A DNA stretch of 57,041 bases from Bacteroidota bacterium (lineage in GTDB: Bacteria > Bacteroidota > Bacteroidia > Chitinophagales > Chitinophagaceae). The stretch's first letter is position 1; every line of letters begins with the position of its first letter. The position numbers and the translations under genes are program-made. Positions 1 to 9,137 of this stretch are shown piece by piece. The stretch covers positions 6,361 through 63,401 of the forward strand of contig JAFDYD010000058.1 of NCBI GenBank assembly GCA_018267615.1. Direction: 5' to 3'. Under the pieces are notes generated by a model. The model made no database searches and had not been told where the DNA came from. It saw nothing but the letters and a program-made list of their open reading frames with translations.

Positions 1-33
1 TGTTGAATATTGAATATTTTTTTCCTCTTCTCC

Positions 34-477
34 TCACGTCTTACCAAAATTATATATGTACGTTTTGTCTGCCAGGTAAATTCTCAACTGTTCTTCTTTC
101 CCGTCGGTTTTCTTTCTCGTAAATACCAATATGCATTCGTCTCCTTCGCTGTCGCGTGCATGAAAGGTCCGGATATCATTTTCCGCTGTTTCTACTTTCT
201 TAATAAGAATTACTTCTTCATAAAGCTGCGAGCGTAAAGCATTGGTAAGAAAGACATGGACACGATCCGTTTTCTCATTCAGCAGCACAAATATTTTTGA
301 TTTTGTCCAAATGATTTCAGACATCATGCCAGTGCTGTCTAATTTAGAAACACCCATTTCATCTCCTGTGCAAAATATGTTTTGAGAATAGCTTTGATTG
401 CAGACAATAAAAAATGCGAAAGTAATTGCATTCTTTCTGTACGGAAAGAGCGAGGAAATTCTAGTTAGAGGACGCAT
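34..477 (-). CDS. Hypothetical exported protein
   Basis: The frame stays open upstream to 627, but the ATG at 477 is preferred because it starts MRPLTRISSLFPYRKN followed by a hydrophobic run (AITFAFFIVC) and an SYSQ-like signal peptidase I site, as is usual for exported Bacteroidota proteins. The mature part, about 115 residues, is mixed alpha/beta and charged, with IIWTKSKIFVLLNEK and EEVILIKKVE segments, and ends in YLADKTYIYNFGKT. I do not recognise the family. It is transcribed away from the metalloprotease gene that starts at 705, so the two share a divergent intergenic region. A role in the periplasm or cell surface is inferred only from the signal peptide. Confidence 0.55.
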   Translation of the reverse strand: MRPLTRISSLFPYRKNAITFAFFIVCNQSYSQNIFCTGDEMGVSKLDSTGMMSEIIWTKSKIFVLLNEKTDRVHVFLTNALRSQLYEEVILIKKVETAENDIRTFHARDSEGDECILVFTRKKTDGKEEQLRIYLADKTYIYNFGKT

Positions 478-620
478 ACTTTCAATATTGGTTTGCAGGC
501 GACAGCGGTGTGACTTATTATTTTCCGATAGGTTTAATGAGGGATAAGATTTTATTAACAAATTCCCTGCGTGTTTTTGATGGGTGACATCATGTTTGTA
601 TCTTTTTTCATTATCTTCCG

Positions 621-649
621 TTGACAATCCACTTTCAAATTTATTTTTG
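621..649 (+). promoter_or_regulatory. Candidate Bacteroidota sigma-ABfr promoter for the metalloprotease gene
   Basis: TTG at 621-623, an 18-nt spacer, then TATTTTTG at 642-649 match the Bacteroidota -33 TTTG / -7 TAnnTTTG arrangement. Transcription from about 656 would give a 50-nt leader to the ATG at 705. This is a pattern match by eye. Confidence 0.45.
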
Positions 650-704
650 AATCAGTTTGGATTTAGAAAAAATTTTCATTTCGATTATTACAAAATTAAC
701 TCAC

Positions 705-3284
705 ATGGGAAATCCTTTAAAGTATTGGTTGCTTTTCAGCATATGCTTTATGCTTATGCTGCAGCTCGACGCGCAGACTAAAACAGCAACACCATCGGCA
801 GACACAGCAAAGAAAGCCGCTCCTAAACCAGGTATCACTGAAAAAACAAAGGGTTCAAAAAAAGTCGAAGGACTTTTGACAATATACCAGGATACGGCTA
901 CCGGGAGTGTTCAACTCTACATTCGTAAAGATCAATTGGGTAAGGAATTTATTTATCAGAGCTTTTCAATGGGAGGTCCGGCACAACTGTTCCTCAATCA
1001 GAACATGATTCGTATTACCTGGGTATTCAAGATTCAAAAAGCATTTGACAGAATTGAATTCGCACAAGAGAACACAAATTTTTATTATGATCCGGCAAAT
1101 GCAGTCAGCAAGGCCGCAAATGTTGATGTTGGCGAGTCCGTTTTCTATTCTGATAAAGTCGCAGCCGAAGACTCGACTGGTTACCTGATTAACGCAGATG
1201 CACTTTTTCTGAGTGATAAACTAGATCCAATCAAGCCAACTATTCCACCTAACGTTCCACCAACAGCAATTTTTAATTTAGGGAATCTGAATGTTGGGAA
1301 ATCGAAATATGATAAGATCCGTTCTTTTCCAAAAAATACGGATGTAGTAGTAGATCTTGCTTTTGATAATCCGATGCCGATGAATTTTGGCGGAAAAGAC
1401 ATTACGGATGCCCGTTATACTCGTATACGTTTTCAACATACGTTTTTGGAAATGCCGGACAACGATTATAAACCGCGTCGTGATGATCCACGCATAGGAT
1501 ATTTCTCCCAGGAAATAGATGATCAAACCAGCAAAAGCGCCACTCCATATCATGATCTCATCAATCGTTGGAATCTGAAAAAGAAAGACCCGACTGCAGC
1601 TATCAGCGAACCCGTTGAACCGATCGTGTGGTGGGTTGAAAATACTACGCCAGTTGAACTCAGGCAAACCATTGTTGACGCTGGTCTAAAATGGAACGAG
1701 GCTTTTGAAAAAGCAGGATTTAAAAATGCAGTTGTAATGAAAATTATGCCTGATACAGCAACATGGGATCCTGCGGATGTTCGATATAATGTGATTCGTT
1801 GGGTATCGTCCAATCTCGGATATGCGATCGGTCCCAGTTTTGTAAATCCGAAAACAGGTCAAATATTAGGATCAGATATTACGATCGACTATATGTTCGT
1901 TCCAATTATTTCTGACGAGAGTGATTTATTCGGTCACAATTCAGAAACGCTCAGCAATCCAAATCCTCTTCAATCTCCCATTGATTTTCTACCAAAACAG
2001 CAAGTGTGGAAGAATTGCAATTTCGCAAAACAATCAGCAATGCAATTTGCCGCGGCACAAACGGCATTAGAACTGGATGGCGCGGGACCGAATGAATTGA
2101 GCGAATTGCAAAAACAATTTTTCACCGAATTGGTGATGCATGAAATGGGCCATACACTTGGGTTAAATCATAATATGAAAGCGAGTACCATGTTGAGCCC
2201 TGCAGAGTTGAAAGATAAATCGATCACTGATGAATTGGGTGTGATGGGATCTGTGATGGATTATAGTGCAGTCAACGTTTCGCTTGATCCTGCTAAGCAA
2301 GCAGGATACTATACCGCAAAGCCAGGTCCTTATGATAATTGGGCGATAGAATATGGCTATACTGAATGCAAACCGGCAGAAGAAGAGACGGTGCTTACGA
2401 AAATACTCAGTCGTAGCAATGATCCTAAACTTACTTTCGGCAATGACGCGGACATTACAGGTTACGGAAGCGGCATCGATCCACGTGTACAGACTTGGGA
2501 CATGAGTAATGACATGGCTACGTATGCGGATGAACGTTATAGACTGGTCAATAGCCTGATGGTTAAATTAAAAGATAAATATGTGAAGCCCGGCCAGTCT
2601 TATCAGGAACTGAGTTCAAGATATTTCTTATTGAACCGTCAACGATTCCAGATGTCGATTGCGCTTAGCCGTTATATCGGTGGTATTTATGTTGACAGGA
2701 GTTTTCCTGAACAGAAATCTACCAGTAAACCATTTACACCAGTGCCAGTCGACTACCAGAAAAAAGTGCTCGCGGTTATTAGTAAATATATTTTTGCACC
2801 CAATGCTTTCAATGCAGACAGCTATTTATTTCCTTATCTGCAGCGTCAACGCCGCGGATATAATTTCTTTGGGATGACAGAAGATCCGAAACCGCAGAAC
2901 TTAGCGCTTTCGTTGCAGATGAATGTATTGAATTTTGTTTTATATCCTACTACGATGCAACGCATCAGCACTTCGGGACTTTATGGAAATACATACAGCG
3001 TTGCGGACGTGCTGAATGATTTGAACAGCGATATTTTCTCGGAAGATTTAAAAACAAACGTGAATTTATACCGGCAGAATCTTCAAACGGAATATGTAAA
3101 AAAACTGACAGCGATTGTAACAATGCCAATAAGTCCCTACGACAACCCATCGAAGTCAGCCGCATATAATGCTTTGAGAAAAATAAGGACTGTATTAGGA
3201 ACTGCTGTTTCTCCCAATGAACAAACGAGAGCGCATCGTGCGAATTTGATTTTCCAGATTGATAAAGCGCTTGTGGTGAAATAA
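705..3284 (+). CDS. Zinc-dependent metalloprotease, DUF5117/DUF4953 family
   Basis: Large exported metalloprotease (859 aa from the ATG at 705; a start at 657 would add 16 residues before the signal peptide). MGNPLKYWLLFSICFMLMLQ followed by LDAQ is a clear signal peptide. The metzincin-like motif HEMGHTLGLNH with Met downstream (GSVMDYS, a Met-turn candidate) lies near residue 479. The upstream part matches the DUF5118/DUF5117 layout (QLYIRKDQLGKEFIYQS, then IRITWVFKIQ) and the catalytic part corresponds to DUF4953, which includes the stretch PVEPIVWWVENTTPVELR. Members are common in Bacteroidota and other Gram-negatives; physiological substrates are unknown. The gene stands alone and ends in a strong 36-bp hairpin shared with the convergent sigma gene. 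Family call is firm; the role (periplasmic or surface proteolysis) is inference. Confidence 0.88.
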   Translation: MGNPLKYWLLFSICFMLMLQLDAQTKTATPSADTAKKAAPKPGITEKTKGSKKVEGLLTIYQDTATGSVQLYIRKDQLGKEFIYQSFSMGGPAQLFLNQNMIRITWVFKIQKAFDRIEFAQENTNFYYDPANAVSKAANVDVGESVFYSDKVAAEDSTGYLINADALFLSDKLDPIKPTIPPNVPPTAIFNLGNLNVGKSKYDKIRSFPKNTDVVVDLAFDNPMPMNFGGKDITDARYTRIRFQHTFLEMPDNDYKPRRDDPRIGYFSQEIDDQTSKSATPYHDLINRWNLKKKDPTAAISEPVEPIVWWVENTTPVELRQTIVDAGLKWNEAFEKAGFKNAVVMKIMPDTATWDPADVRYNVIRWVSSNLGYAIGPSFVNPKTGQILGSDITIDYMFVPIISDESDLFGHNSETLSNPNPLQSPIDFLPKQQVWKNCNFAKQSAMQFAAAQTALELDGAGPNELSELQKQFFTELVMHEMGHTLGLNHNMKASTMLSPAELKDKSITDELGVMGSVMDYSAVNVSLDPAKQAGYYTAKPGPYDNWAIEYGYTECKPAEEETVLTKILSRSNDPKLTFGNDADITGYGSGIDPRVQTWDMSNDMATYADERYRLVNSLMVKLKDKYVKPGQSYQELSSRYFLLNRQRFQMSIALSRYIGGIYVDRSFPEQKSTSKPFTPVPVDYQKKVLAVISKYIFAPNAFNADSYLFPYLQRQRRGYNFFGMTEDPKPQNLALSLQMNVLNFVLYPTTMQRISTSGLYGNTYSVADVLNDLNSDIFSEDLKTNVNLYRQNLQTEYVKKLTAIVTMPISPYDNPSKSAAYNALRKIRTVLGTAVSPNEQTRAHRANLIFQIDKALVVK

Positions 3285-3285
3285 A

Positions 3286-3414
3286 GGGTGTGAGGTAAAG
3301 GGTATAAGGTATAAGGTATAGGGTGTAGGGTATAGGGTATGGCTTGCGTTTTCTTTTTAATATTTTTTGTTATAAACGCAAGCCATACCCTACACCCTAC
3401 ACCCTATACCCTAC
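3286..3414. repeat. Long inverted repeat with heptameric arms (GGTATAG word)
   Basis: Arms 3316-3351 and 3374-3409 pair over 36 bp with one mismatch around a 22-nt loop. The left arm is a degenerate 7-bp tandem array (GGTATAA, GGTATAG, GGTGTAG, GGTATGG) reaching back to about 3286. It sits between convergent genes and could act as a bidirectional terminator. The rest of the 3285-3716 gap holds the two elements listed next and no credible gene. Confidence 0.85.
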
Positions 3415-3452
3415 ATCTTCCATCCATTTTCTTCCGGGAATCTTAAAATAAA

Positions 3453-3481
3453 AAATCCAGGTTTGTAATAAACCTGGATTT
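3453..3481 (-). terminator. Rho-independent terminator (minus strand)
   Basis: A 12-bp stem (AAATCCAGGTTT with its complement) and 5-nt loop, followed on the minus strand by a T-rich run. It lies 236 bp beyond the stop of the minus-strand sigma gene, so it probably ends that transcript. Confidence 0.6.
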
Positions 3482-3535
3482 GATTTTGGCTCTGGAGTCT
3501 TGAGACTTTGCTCTTGATTCTTGAACCTAATTTGG

Positions 3536-3599
3536 TGTCATTCTGTACCAGCCTTCCGACAGCAAGCAATGAAAATCCGGAGGGAGGGCCAGAATGACA
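3536..3599. repeat. TGTCATTCTG inverted repeat
   Basis: TGTCATTCTG at 3536-3545 pairs exactly with CAGAATGACA at 3590-3599, with weaker internal pairing. TGTCATTCTG ends are common in dispersed intergenic palindromes of Bacteroidota, from general familiarity; copy number here is unknown. Confidence 0.55.
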
Positions 3600-3716
3600 A
3601 GATTTTAAAGGGCTGATGTTTTGGTAAACATGCAACCCCTGATATCTTTTATTTTCTCGATAAATCGCGTTTGGTTTTCTTGAGGTACGAACGAACTTAA
3701 AAAAGTAAAAATCTAA

Positions 3717-4298
3717 TTATAAAGCTATCTTTTTTTCTGTCATCATTTTACGGAGATTGATTAAGCCATATCGCATACGTCCCAATGCTGTATTGATACT
3801 GCAATTGGTTAAGGAAGCGATCTCCTTAAAACTCAGATCTGCATAATGGCGCAGAATAATTACTTCACGTTGATCTTCGGGAAGTAAATCGAGCATCTGA
3901 CGAACACGGTCATAGCTTTGGCGCTTCATGATTTTTGTATCGGCGCCCTCTTCGGTAAAATTGATCACTTCAAAAATATCGCGGTCATCGCTTGTTTTAA
4001 TAGCTGGTGTCCGTTTTACTTTGCGGAAATGATCCACACATAAGTTATGTGCGATGCGCATTGCCCAGGGAAGGAACTTTCCTTCTTCCGTATAACGACC
4101 ACCACGGATGGTGTCAATTATTTTAATAAGAACGTCCTGGAAAATGTCCTCGGCAAGATATTTGTCTTTAACGAGGAAAAGAATGGAAGTGTACAGCTTG
4201 TCCTTATGACGGAGAATCAATGCTTCTAATGCGTGCAGATTGCCGTCGCGGAACAGGTGGATTAATTCATGGTCGGTTTTTGTGCGTAGCGATTTCAT
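3717..4298 (-). CDS. ECF-type RNA polymerase sigma factor (RpoE-like)
   Basis: A 193-aa sigma-70 family protein. Region 2 covers about residues 22-90, with the core-binding helix LAEDIFQDVLIKII and the -10-recognition part GKFLPWAMRIAHNLCVDHFRK. Region 4 covers about 130-185, with LPEDQREVIILRHYADLSFKEIASLTNCSINTALGR forming the helix-turn-helix. Length and order fit an ordinary ECF sigma factor. No anti-sigma gene lies next to it: downstream are repeats and the convergent metalloprotease gene, upstream is divergent uvrA. It is therefore probably a solitary housekeeping-like ECF factor of the kind widespread in Bacteroidota that acts without a partner gene nearby. The regulon cannot be read from this window. 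Confidence 0.9.
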   Translation of the reverse strand: MKSLRTKTDHELIHLFRDGNLHALEALILRHKDKLYTSILFLVKDKYLAEDIFQDVLIKIIDTIRGGRYTEEGKFLPWAMRIAHNLCVDHFRKVKRTPAIKTSDDRDIFEVINFTEEGADTKIMKRQSYDRVRQMLDLLPEDQREVIILRHYADLSFKEIASLTNCSINTALGRMRYGLINLRKMMTEKKIAL

Positions 4299-4547
4299 AA
4301 AACTTCTACGGTTTTTAAAAGGTGATAGGATATATTTTGGATTTAAAAGATGGTTTGGCTTTTCGGTGTAGAAGTGATCAGTCTATAGGCGATGTGTTTA
4401 GTTTAGTTTAATAATAGGTCCGAATCACAGGCTATAAAGATATACAATTTTTGGAAAAAACAACATTTTGGGAAAATATTTTGTTGAATACATGGCTTTT
4501 ACTTTTTTCTACAAGGTGTAAAGCCAATTTAATTGCATCAATTCCAA

Positions 4548-4555
4548 TACATTTG
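4548..4555 (+). promoter_or_regulatory. Possible -7 box for uvrA
   Basis: TACATTTG fits TAnnTTTG exactly and lies 13 nt before the uvrA ATG, implying a very short leader. No good -33 element is seen at the right spacing, so this is a weak call. The 4299-4568 gap otherwise shows nothing recognisable. Confidence 0.25.
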
Positions 4556-4568
4556 TTCTCCTTAAAAT

Positions 4569-7400
4569 ATGGAAGTTTCAACGAAAGAAAAGCAGCAGCG
4601 GGCCGACAAAAAAAATATTCCTTCTCCTAAAGATTCTATTTTTATTAAAGGAGCAAGGGTTCATAATTTAAAAAATATCGAGGTCGAAATTCCGCGCAAC
4701 AAGCTTGTTGTTATAACGGGTGTTTCCGGTTCTGGGAAATCTTCATTAACTATCGACACATTATTTGCGGAAGGCCAGCGTCGTTATGCGGAAAGCCTCA
4801 GCGCATATGCGCGGCAGTTCATGGCGCGTATGAACAAGCCTGATGTCGATTATATCAAAGGCCTTTGCCCCGCTATTGCGATCGAACAAAAAGTGATCAC
4901 CAGAACTCCGCGTTCCACCGTTGGCAGCATGACAGAGTTATACGATTATCTGCGCCTTTTATTTGCACGTGCCGGAAAAACATTTTCTCCCGTTTCGGGA
5001 AAAGAAGTCAAGAAGGATGATGTTCAGGATGTCCTTAATGCCATCGAAAAATTATCTGAGGGCGACAAAGTGCTCATGCTTGCCGCATTCAAACAAAATA
5101 AGAATCGTAAGCCCGAGGAAGAGTTGAATATCCTATTGCAAAAAGGTTTTTCAAGATTATATATTAATAAAGAGATATTGCGCATCGAAGAATTGCTGGA
5201 GTCTGATCCCGCCGTTCTGAAAAAGAAATTCGCGGCTCGCAATGCACCGGAGGCTTACGTTTTAATCGACAGGCTGATCGTAAAAGATTTTGATGAAGAT
5301 GACAAACATCGTATGGCCGACTCCGTTGGTACCGCTTTTTACGAGGGCGAAGGTGAAATGTTTATTGAAATCAATGAAAACAGGATCGATCATTTCAGCA
5401 ATAAATTCGAAATGGACGGAATTCGTTTTGAAGAACCTGTTCCTAATTTATTTTCATTCAATAATCCTTATGGCGCTTGTCCAACCTGCGAAGGTTTTGG
5501 CCAGGTTTTAGGTATCGATGCCGATCTCGTGATCCCCGACAAACGGTTAAGTGTATACGAAGGTGCGGTTGCTCCGTGGAAGGGCGAAAAACTTAGCTGG
5601 TGGAAAGAACAATTCATCAAAGCTGCAAAAAAAATCAACTTCCCGATTCATAAACCGATTATCGATTTGACAAAAGAACAATATGCAGCATTGTGGGAAG
5701 GCAATAAAGATGCATATGGAATAAATGATTTCTTTGACGATGTTGAGAAACATCTTTACAAAGTTCAATATCGTGTTTTGTTATCTCGTTACCGTGGAAG
5801 AACGCTTTGTCCGGAATGTAAAGGATATCGCTTACGTAAGGAAGCATTATATATTAAGATAGGTGATAAGAACATCGGAGAATTATGTGAGATGCCCGTC
5901 GTAAATCTCGTTGAATGGTTTTCTCAATTAAAACTGAGCGTTTACGATCAACAGGTCGCAAAGCGAATTCTGCTTGAAGTGAATAATCGACTGCGTACAT
6001 TGATGGACGTTGGATTGGGATACCTCACGCTAAATCGTCTGGCAAATTCTTTAAGTGGTGGAGAGAGTCAACGTATTCAATTGACGCGTTCGCTGGGAAG
6101 TAATCTCACAAATTCTTTGTACATATTGGATGAACCTTCGATTGGTTTGCACGCAAGAGATACACAGCGATTGATACACGTATTGAAACAGCTTCGTGAT
6201 CTTGGTAATACTGTTGTGGTGGTTGAGCATGATGAGATGATGATGCGCGAGGCCGATCATATTATTGATATGGGTCCGCTGGCGAGTCACCTGGGTGGTG
6301 AAGTAGTTGCGTTTGGTAACTATGATGAGTTGATCAGTAACCCCGAAAGTCTCACGGGAAAATATCTGAAAGGAGAATTAAAAATCGAACCTCCGGCAAC
6401 GACCCGTAAATGGAATCGTTCATTGATTGTAGAAGGCGCGAGACAAAATAATCTGCAGAATATTAAGGTTGAATTTCCACTGAATGTGTTGTGCGTGGTC
6501 AGTGGTGTCAGCGGAAGTGGTAAGACGACTCTGGTGAAACAGATATTGTATCCTGCGTTACAGAAGCTCAAAGGAGAATTTGCGGATAAAGTCGGGATGC
6601 ATAAAACGATCAGCGGTGACGTAGAATACATTTCTCAAATCGAAATGGTGGATCAAAATCCAATCGGTAAATCGTCAAGAAGTAATCCCGTTACATATAT
6701 AAAAGCGTACGACGAGATCAGAGATCTTTTTTCAAAACAGCCATTAAGCAAGATGAGAGGTTTTCAACCAAAACATTTTTCTTTCAATGTCGATGGTGGC
6801 CGTTGTGATACGTGCAAAGGCGAAGGGGAACAGGTAGTCGAAATGCAATTTCTCGCCGATGTGCATCTCACTTGCGAAGTATGTGGCGGAAAAAGATTTA
6901 AGGAGGAAGTGTTGGAAGTTACATACAAGAATAGAAATATCTACGACGTGCTGGAGATGAGTGTTGATGATTCGCTGGAATTTTTTAAAGATGAAAAAGA
7001 TATCATTCAAAAAATAAAACCATTGAGTGATGTTGGTTTGGGATATGTGAAATTGGGACAATCATCAGATACACTTTCAGGTGGAGAAGCACAGCGTGTG
7101 AAACTCGCTTCTTTTCTTGGAAAAGGAAAAGCGCAGGGGCATATTCTATTTATTTTCGATGAGCCCACAACCGGGTTGCATTTTCATGATATCAAAAAAT
7201 TACTGAGTTCATTCAATGCGCTCATTGAGCAGGGACATTCCATCATTGTAATCGAGCACAACACAGACGTGATCAAATCCGCAGATTGGGTGATCGATCT
7301 CGGTCCCGAAGCCGGCGATGGCGGTGGAAATATTGTATATGCGGGAGTGCCGAAGGGAATAAAAAAAGTAAAGGAGAGCTATACGGGGAAGTTTGTTTAA
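4569..7400 (+). CDS. uvrA: Excinuclease ABC subunit A
   Basis: UvrA recognises bulky DNA lesions and loads UvrB in nucleotide excision repair. The 943-aa length is normal for UvrA1 with the UvrB-binding domain. Walker A motifs lie at residues 51-58 (GVSGSGKS) and 646-653 (GVSGSGKT). Both ABC signatures are present (SLSGGESQRIQL and TLSGGEAQRVKL), with Walker B in YILDEPSIGLH and IFDEPTTGLH. The C-terminal zinc module is intact (CDTCKGEGEQVVEMQFL, then CEVCGGKRF). The N-terminal module keeps CPTC and CPEC, but where E. coli has a first CPIC pair this protein reads FSNKFEMDGIRFEEP, without cysteines; that loss appears common in Bacteroidota UvrA. The gene stands alone and ends in a nested palindrome. 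Confidence 0.97.
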   Translation: MEVSTKEKQQRADKKNIPSPKDSIFIKGARVHNLKNIEVEIPRNKLVVITGVSGSGKSSLTIDTLFAEGQRRYAESLSAYARQFMARMNKPDVDYIKGLCPAIAIEQKVITRTPRSTVGSMTELYDYLRLLFARAGKTFSPVSGKEVKKDDVQDVLNAIEKLSEGDKVLMLAAFKQNKNRKPEEELNILLQKGFSRLYINKEILRIEELLESDPAVLKKKFAARNAPEAYVLIDRLIVKDFDEDDKHRMADSVGTAFYEGEGEMFIEINENRIDHFSNKFEMDGIRFEEPVPNLFSFNNPYGACPTCEGFGQVLGIDADLVIPDKRLSVYEGAVAPWKGEKLSWWKEQFIKAAKKINFPIHKPIIDLTKEQYAALWEGNKDAYGINDFFDDVEKHLYKVQYRVLLSRYRGRTLCPECKGYRLRKEALYIKIGDKNIGELCEMPVVNLVEWFSQLKLSVYDQQVAKRILLEVNNRLRTLMDVGLGYLTLNRLANSLSGGESQRIQLTRSLGSNLTNSLYILDEPSIGLHARDTQRLIHVLKQLRDLGNTVVVVEHDEMMMREADHIIDMGPLASHLGGEVVAFGNYDELISNPESLTGKYLKGELKIEPPATTRKWNRSLIVEGARQNNLQNIKVEFPLNVLCVVSGVSGSGKTTLVKQILYPALQKLKGEFADKVGMHKTISGDVEYISQIEMVDQNPIGKSSRSNPVTYIKAYDEIRDLFSKQPLSKMRGFQPKHFSFNVDGGRCDTCKGEGEQVVEMQFLADVHLTCEVCGGKRFKEEVLEVTYKNRNIYDVLEMSVDDSLEFFKDEKDIIQKIKPLSDVGLGYVKLGQSSDTLSGGEAQRVKLASFLGKGKAQGHILFIFDEPTTGLHFHDIKKLLSSFNALIEQGHSIIVIEHNTDVIKSADWVIDLGPEAGDGGGNIVYAGVPKGIKKVKESYTGKFV

Positions 7401-7402
7401 TT

Positions 7403-7562
7403 GTTTGAACCGGGATTTTATACGATTATAGTGATTTAGCTGAAATGGATTTTGCTTTGCGTCTTAGCGCCTTTGCGAGAAAATTGTTTCGCGCAAAGGC
7501 GCTAAGCAAAGAATTTGCTAATAGTTAAATCAGTAAAATCGTATAAAATCCCGGTTCAGACA
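7403..7562. repeat. Nested inverted repeat, TGAACCGGGATTTT end family
   Basis: Outer arms 7403-7429 and 7536-7562 (TTGAACCGGGATTTTATACG type) pair almost perfectly over about 25 bp. A second, inner stem (CTTAGCGCCTTTGCG with its complement) lies at about 7463-7505, with partial pairing between. It fills the gap between convergent uvrA and the DUF4293 gene; the right arm ends 2 nt from the latter's stop codon. The ends recur at 8057, 15203 and 28053. Confidence 0.85.
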
Positions 7563-7563
7563 T

Positions 7564-7989
7564 TTACCTCAGCCTATCCAAACTCTTCACCAATTTCTGG
7601 TCTCTATAGATTCCTCTTGCAGCAAGAATCAGGAATATGGGTATTGCGAGTGAAAGAATTGCCGTAAGATCATAGTTGCTTTCTCCCGGAACAAATTTTT
7701 GCGTTTGTTTATAATAGAGGAAAATATTCACTACGGAAACAACTATAGCGAGTATGGCTATGCGCAGTTGCAGTTTCCTGTTTTTATAGAGAAAGATATC
7801 AATCAATATTCCACTAACAAGCGCAATCGTTAAAATCAATATCAATATACTGCTCGTAGCGGTGAGGAATTCAAATAATTTCGCCTGGTTATCTCCCAAT
7901 TTATTTCCACTAAAAAAAGAATATTTCATTGTCAATATGCCGCAAATAGCAGCAAGAAGCATCCAGATACTCTGCATACGTTGTAACAT
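7564..7989 (-). CDS. DUF4293 family four-helix membrane protein
   Basis: A 141-aa integral membrane protein matching the Bacteroidota family DUF4293. It opens with MLQRMQSIWMLLAAICGILT, has four hydrophobic helices (about residues 5-22, 40-66, 74-92 and 108-124), and ends in the family-typical basic tail ARGIYRDQKLVKSLDRLR. Function of the family is unknown. It is a single gene: downstream is the convergent uvrA palindrome, and upstream 349 bp hold a second palindrome and the terminator of the next minus-strand gene. No start ambiguity is apparent. Confidence 0.85.
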   Translation of the reverse strand: MLQRMQSIWMLLAAICGILTMKYSFFSGNKLGDNQAKLFEFLTATSSILILILTIALVSGILIDIFLYKNRKLQLRIAILAIVVSVVNIFLYYKQTQKFVPGESNYDLTAILSLAIPIFLILAARGIYRDQKLVKSLDRLR

Positions 7990-8056
7990 ACAAAAAGAAT
8001 TATGCAGTGCAAGTTAATCACGATTGTGAGATTTAGATGGATTTCACGGAAGAAAT

Positions 8057-8232
8057 GTCTGAACCGGGATTTTATTGATTGCTGTGCAAAATCTCACAAG
8101 TATATATTCTTTGTGCGTTCATGTCTTAGTGGTTCGAATTTTTTTTGAACCACTAAGACACGAAGGCACAAAGTTTCAATACAATGTCACAGCATTCATT
8201 GCATCACAATTGTATCAAATGCCGGTTCAGAC
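8057..8232. repeat. Nested inverted repeat, TGTCTGAACCGG end family
   Basis: Ends GTCTGAACCGGGATTT (8057-8072) and AAATGCCGGTTCAGAC (8217-8232) are inverted with one mismatch. Inside, CTTTGTGC.. GTCTTAGTGGTTC pairs with its complement (about 8110-8173) around GAATTTTTTTT. It has the same end sequence as the repeat beyond uvrA but a different core. Confidence 0.8.
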
Positions 8233-8234
8233 AA

Positions 8235-8261
8235 AAGAAAACCGGATGCGAGGCATCCGGT
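8235..8261 (-). terminator. Rho-independent terminator (minus strand)
   Basis: ACCGGATGC, loop GAG, GCATCCGGT form a perfect 9-bp stem at 8241-8261; on the minus strand it is followed by TTTTCTTTTG. It lies downstream of the PepSY-like gene ending at 8339. Confidence 0.75.
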
Positions 8262-8338
8262 CATTGATGGGAGAAGGGGTTGTTTCAGGTGTATGATGAA
8301 GATTGGGTTGATTGATCCCTCCAATTTTTATTTTCATG

Positions 8339-8896
8339 TTATCCTTTTACAAATTCTTCCATCACATCGATATCACCATCTTTGGAAACACGTAGTTTCA
8401 TGATATGTTTCTGATCTTCCTGGTGAATGATATAGACCATGTTTTCGGCTGAATGAACTTCTTCCACCATGGTAATCGTGTAATCGTAGTAGATGCTTTT
8501 TACAATGGACCTGATTTCACGAGGGAGCTTACTTTCTGCATAAGTTTTCAGAGTGTATTGCCAGCGTCCTTTTGTATCATAATATACTCTGTTGGTAAAG
8601 CCATCAACTTGGAAATTAGAAACAAAACCATCCGATATCCTGGACCATTTTTCGTTCAGGCCCGTTCCAAATTTGCTAGCGAAATCTTTGATCGCTTTTT
8701 TATTCAGGGAACTAAGGTCGATTGCGGTTGCAGAAGTAAACGAGTCATCAAAAAACGGAACCAATTGAATTGATTTGGTGAAAGTTTTTGTATCAGTAAA
8801 AGCGATTACATTGTTAGAACCTTGGCCATTGGCGCGGTAAGTAAATGCGACGACAGAAATATATATAGCTGCCAGCGCTAAGAGTGATTTTTTCAT
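8339..8896 (-). CDS. Exported PepSY-like (BLIP-like fold) protein
   Basis: A 185-aa protein with signal peptide MKKSLLALAAIYISVVAFTY followed by RANGQ. The mature part carries KWSRISDGFVSNFQVDGFTNRVYYDTKGRW, then YTLKTYAESKLPREIRSIVKSIYYDYTITMVEEVHS. This repeats the pattern of Bacteroidota PepSY-like periplasmic proteins: a beta hairpin of the form F..DG....VYYD.KG.W, then a helix with LP..IR..VK..Y.DY.I. Members are single-domain exported proteins of unknown function. It is monocistronic, with its own terminator downstream, and diverges from the sigma gene at 9138. Family placement is by eye. Confidence 0.65.
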   Translation of the reverse strand: MKKSLLALAAIYISVVAFTYRANGQGSNNVIAFTDTKTFTKSIQLVPFFDDSFTSATAIDLSSLNKKAIKDFASKFGTGLNEKWSRISDGFVSNFQVDGFTNRVYYDTKGRWQYTLKTYAESKLPREIRSIVKSIYYDYTITMVEEVHSAENMVYIIHQEDQKHIMKLRVSKDGDIDVMEEFVKG

Positions 8897-9137
8897 TTTT
8901 TTAAGGTTTAATGGTTAATGAACTTAAATTGCGAGCGGCGGGTTGCGCTGTTAATGTTTGTGGTTTCACAGGGACAATAGAATTAAGCTGCTTATTTGTT
9001 TTTTGATAGGGCGAGGATGTTGGGTTATTCCGGAATGGTTTCATCATATTTGTCGTGCATTTGTGTTTGAAGGAAACAGGAATTTATTTTTTCACTAAGT
9101 ATTTTTCTTTATATTAGGATACAACATTAACATCAGC

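Noticed and set aside
3411..3635. 74-codon minus-strand frame
   Set aside because: It runs through a terminator hairpin and a TGTCATTCTG repeat; no protein-like features.
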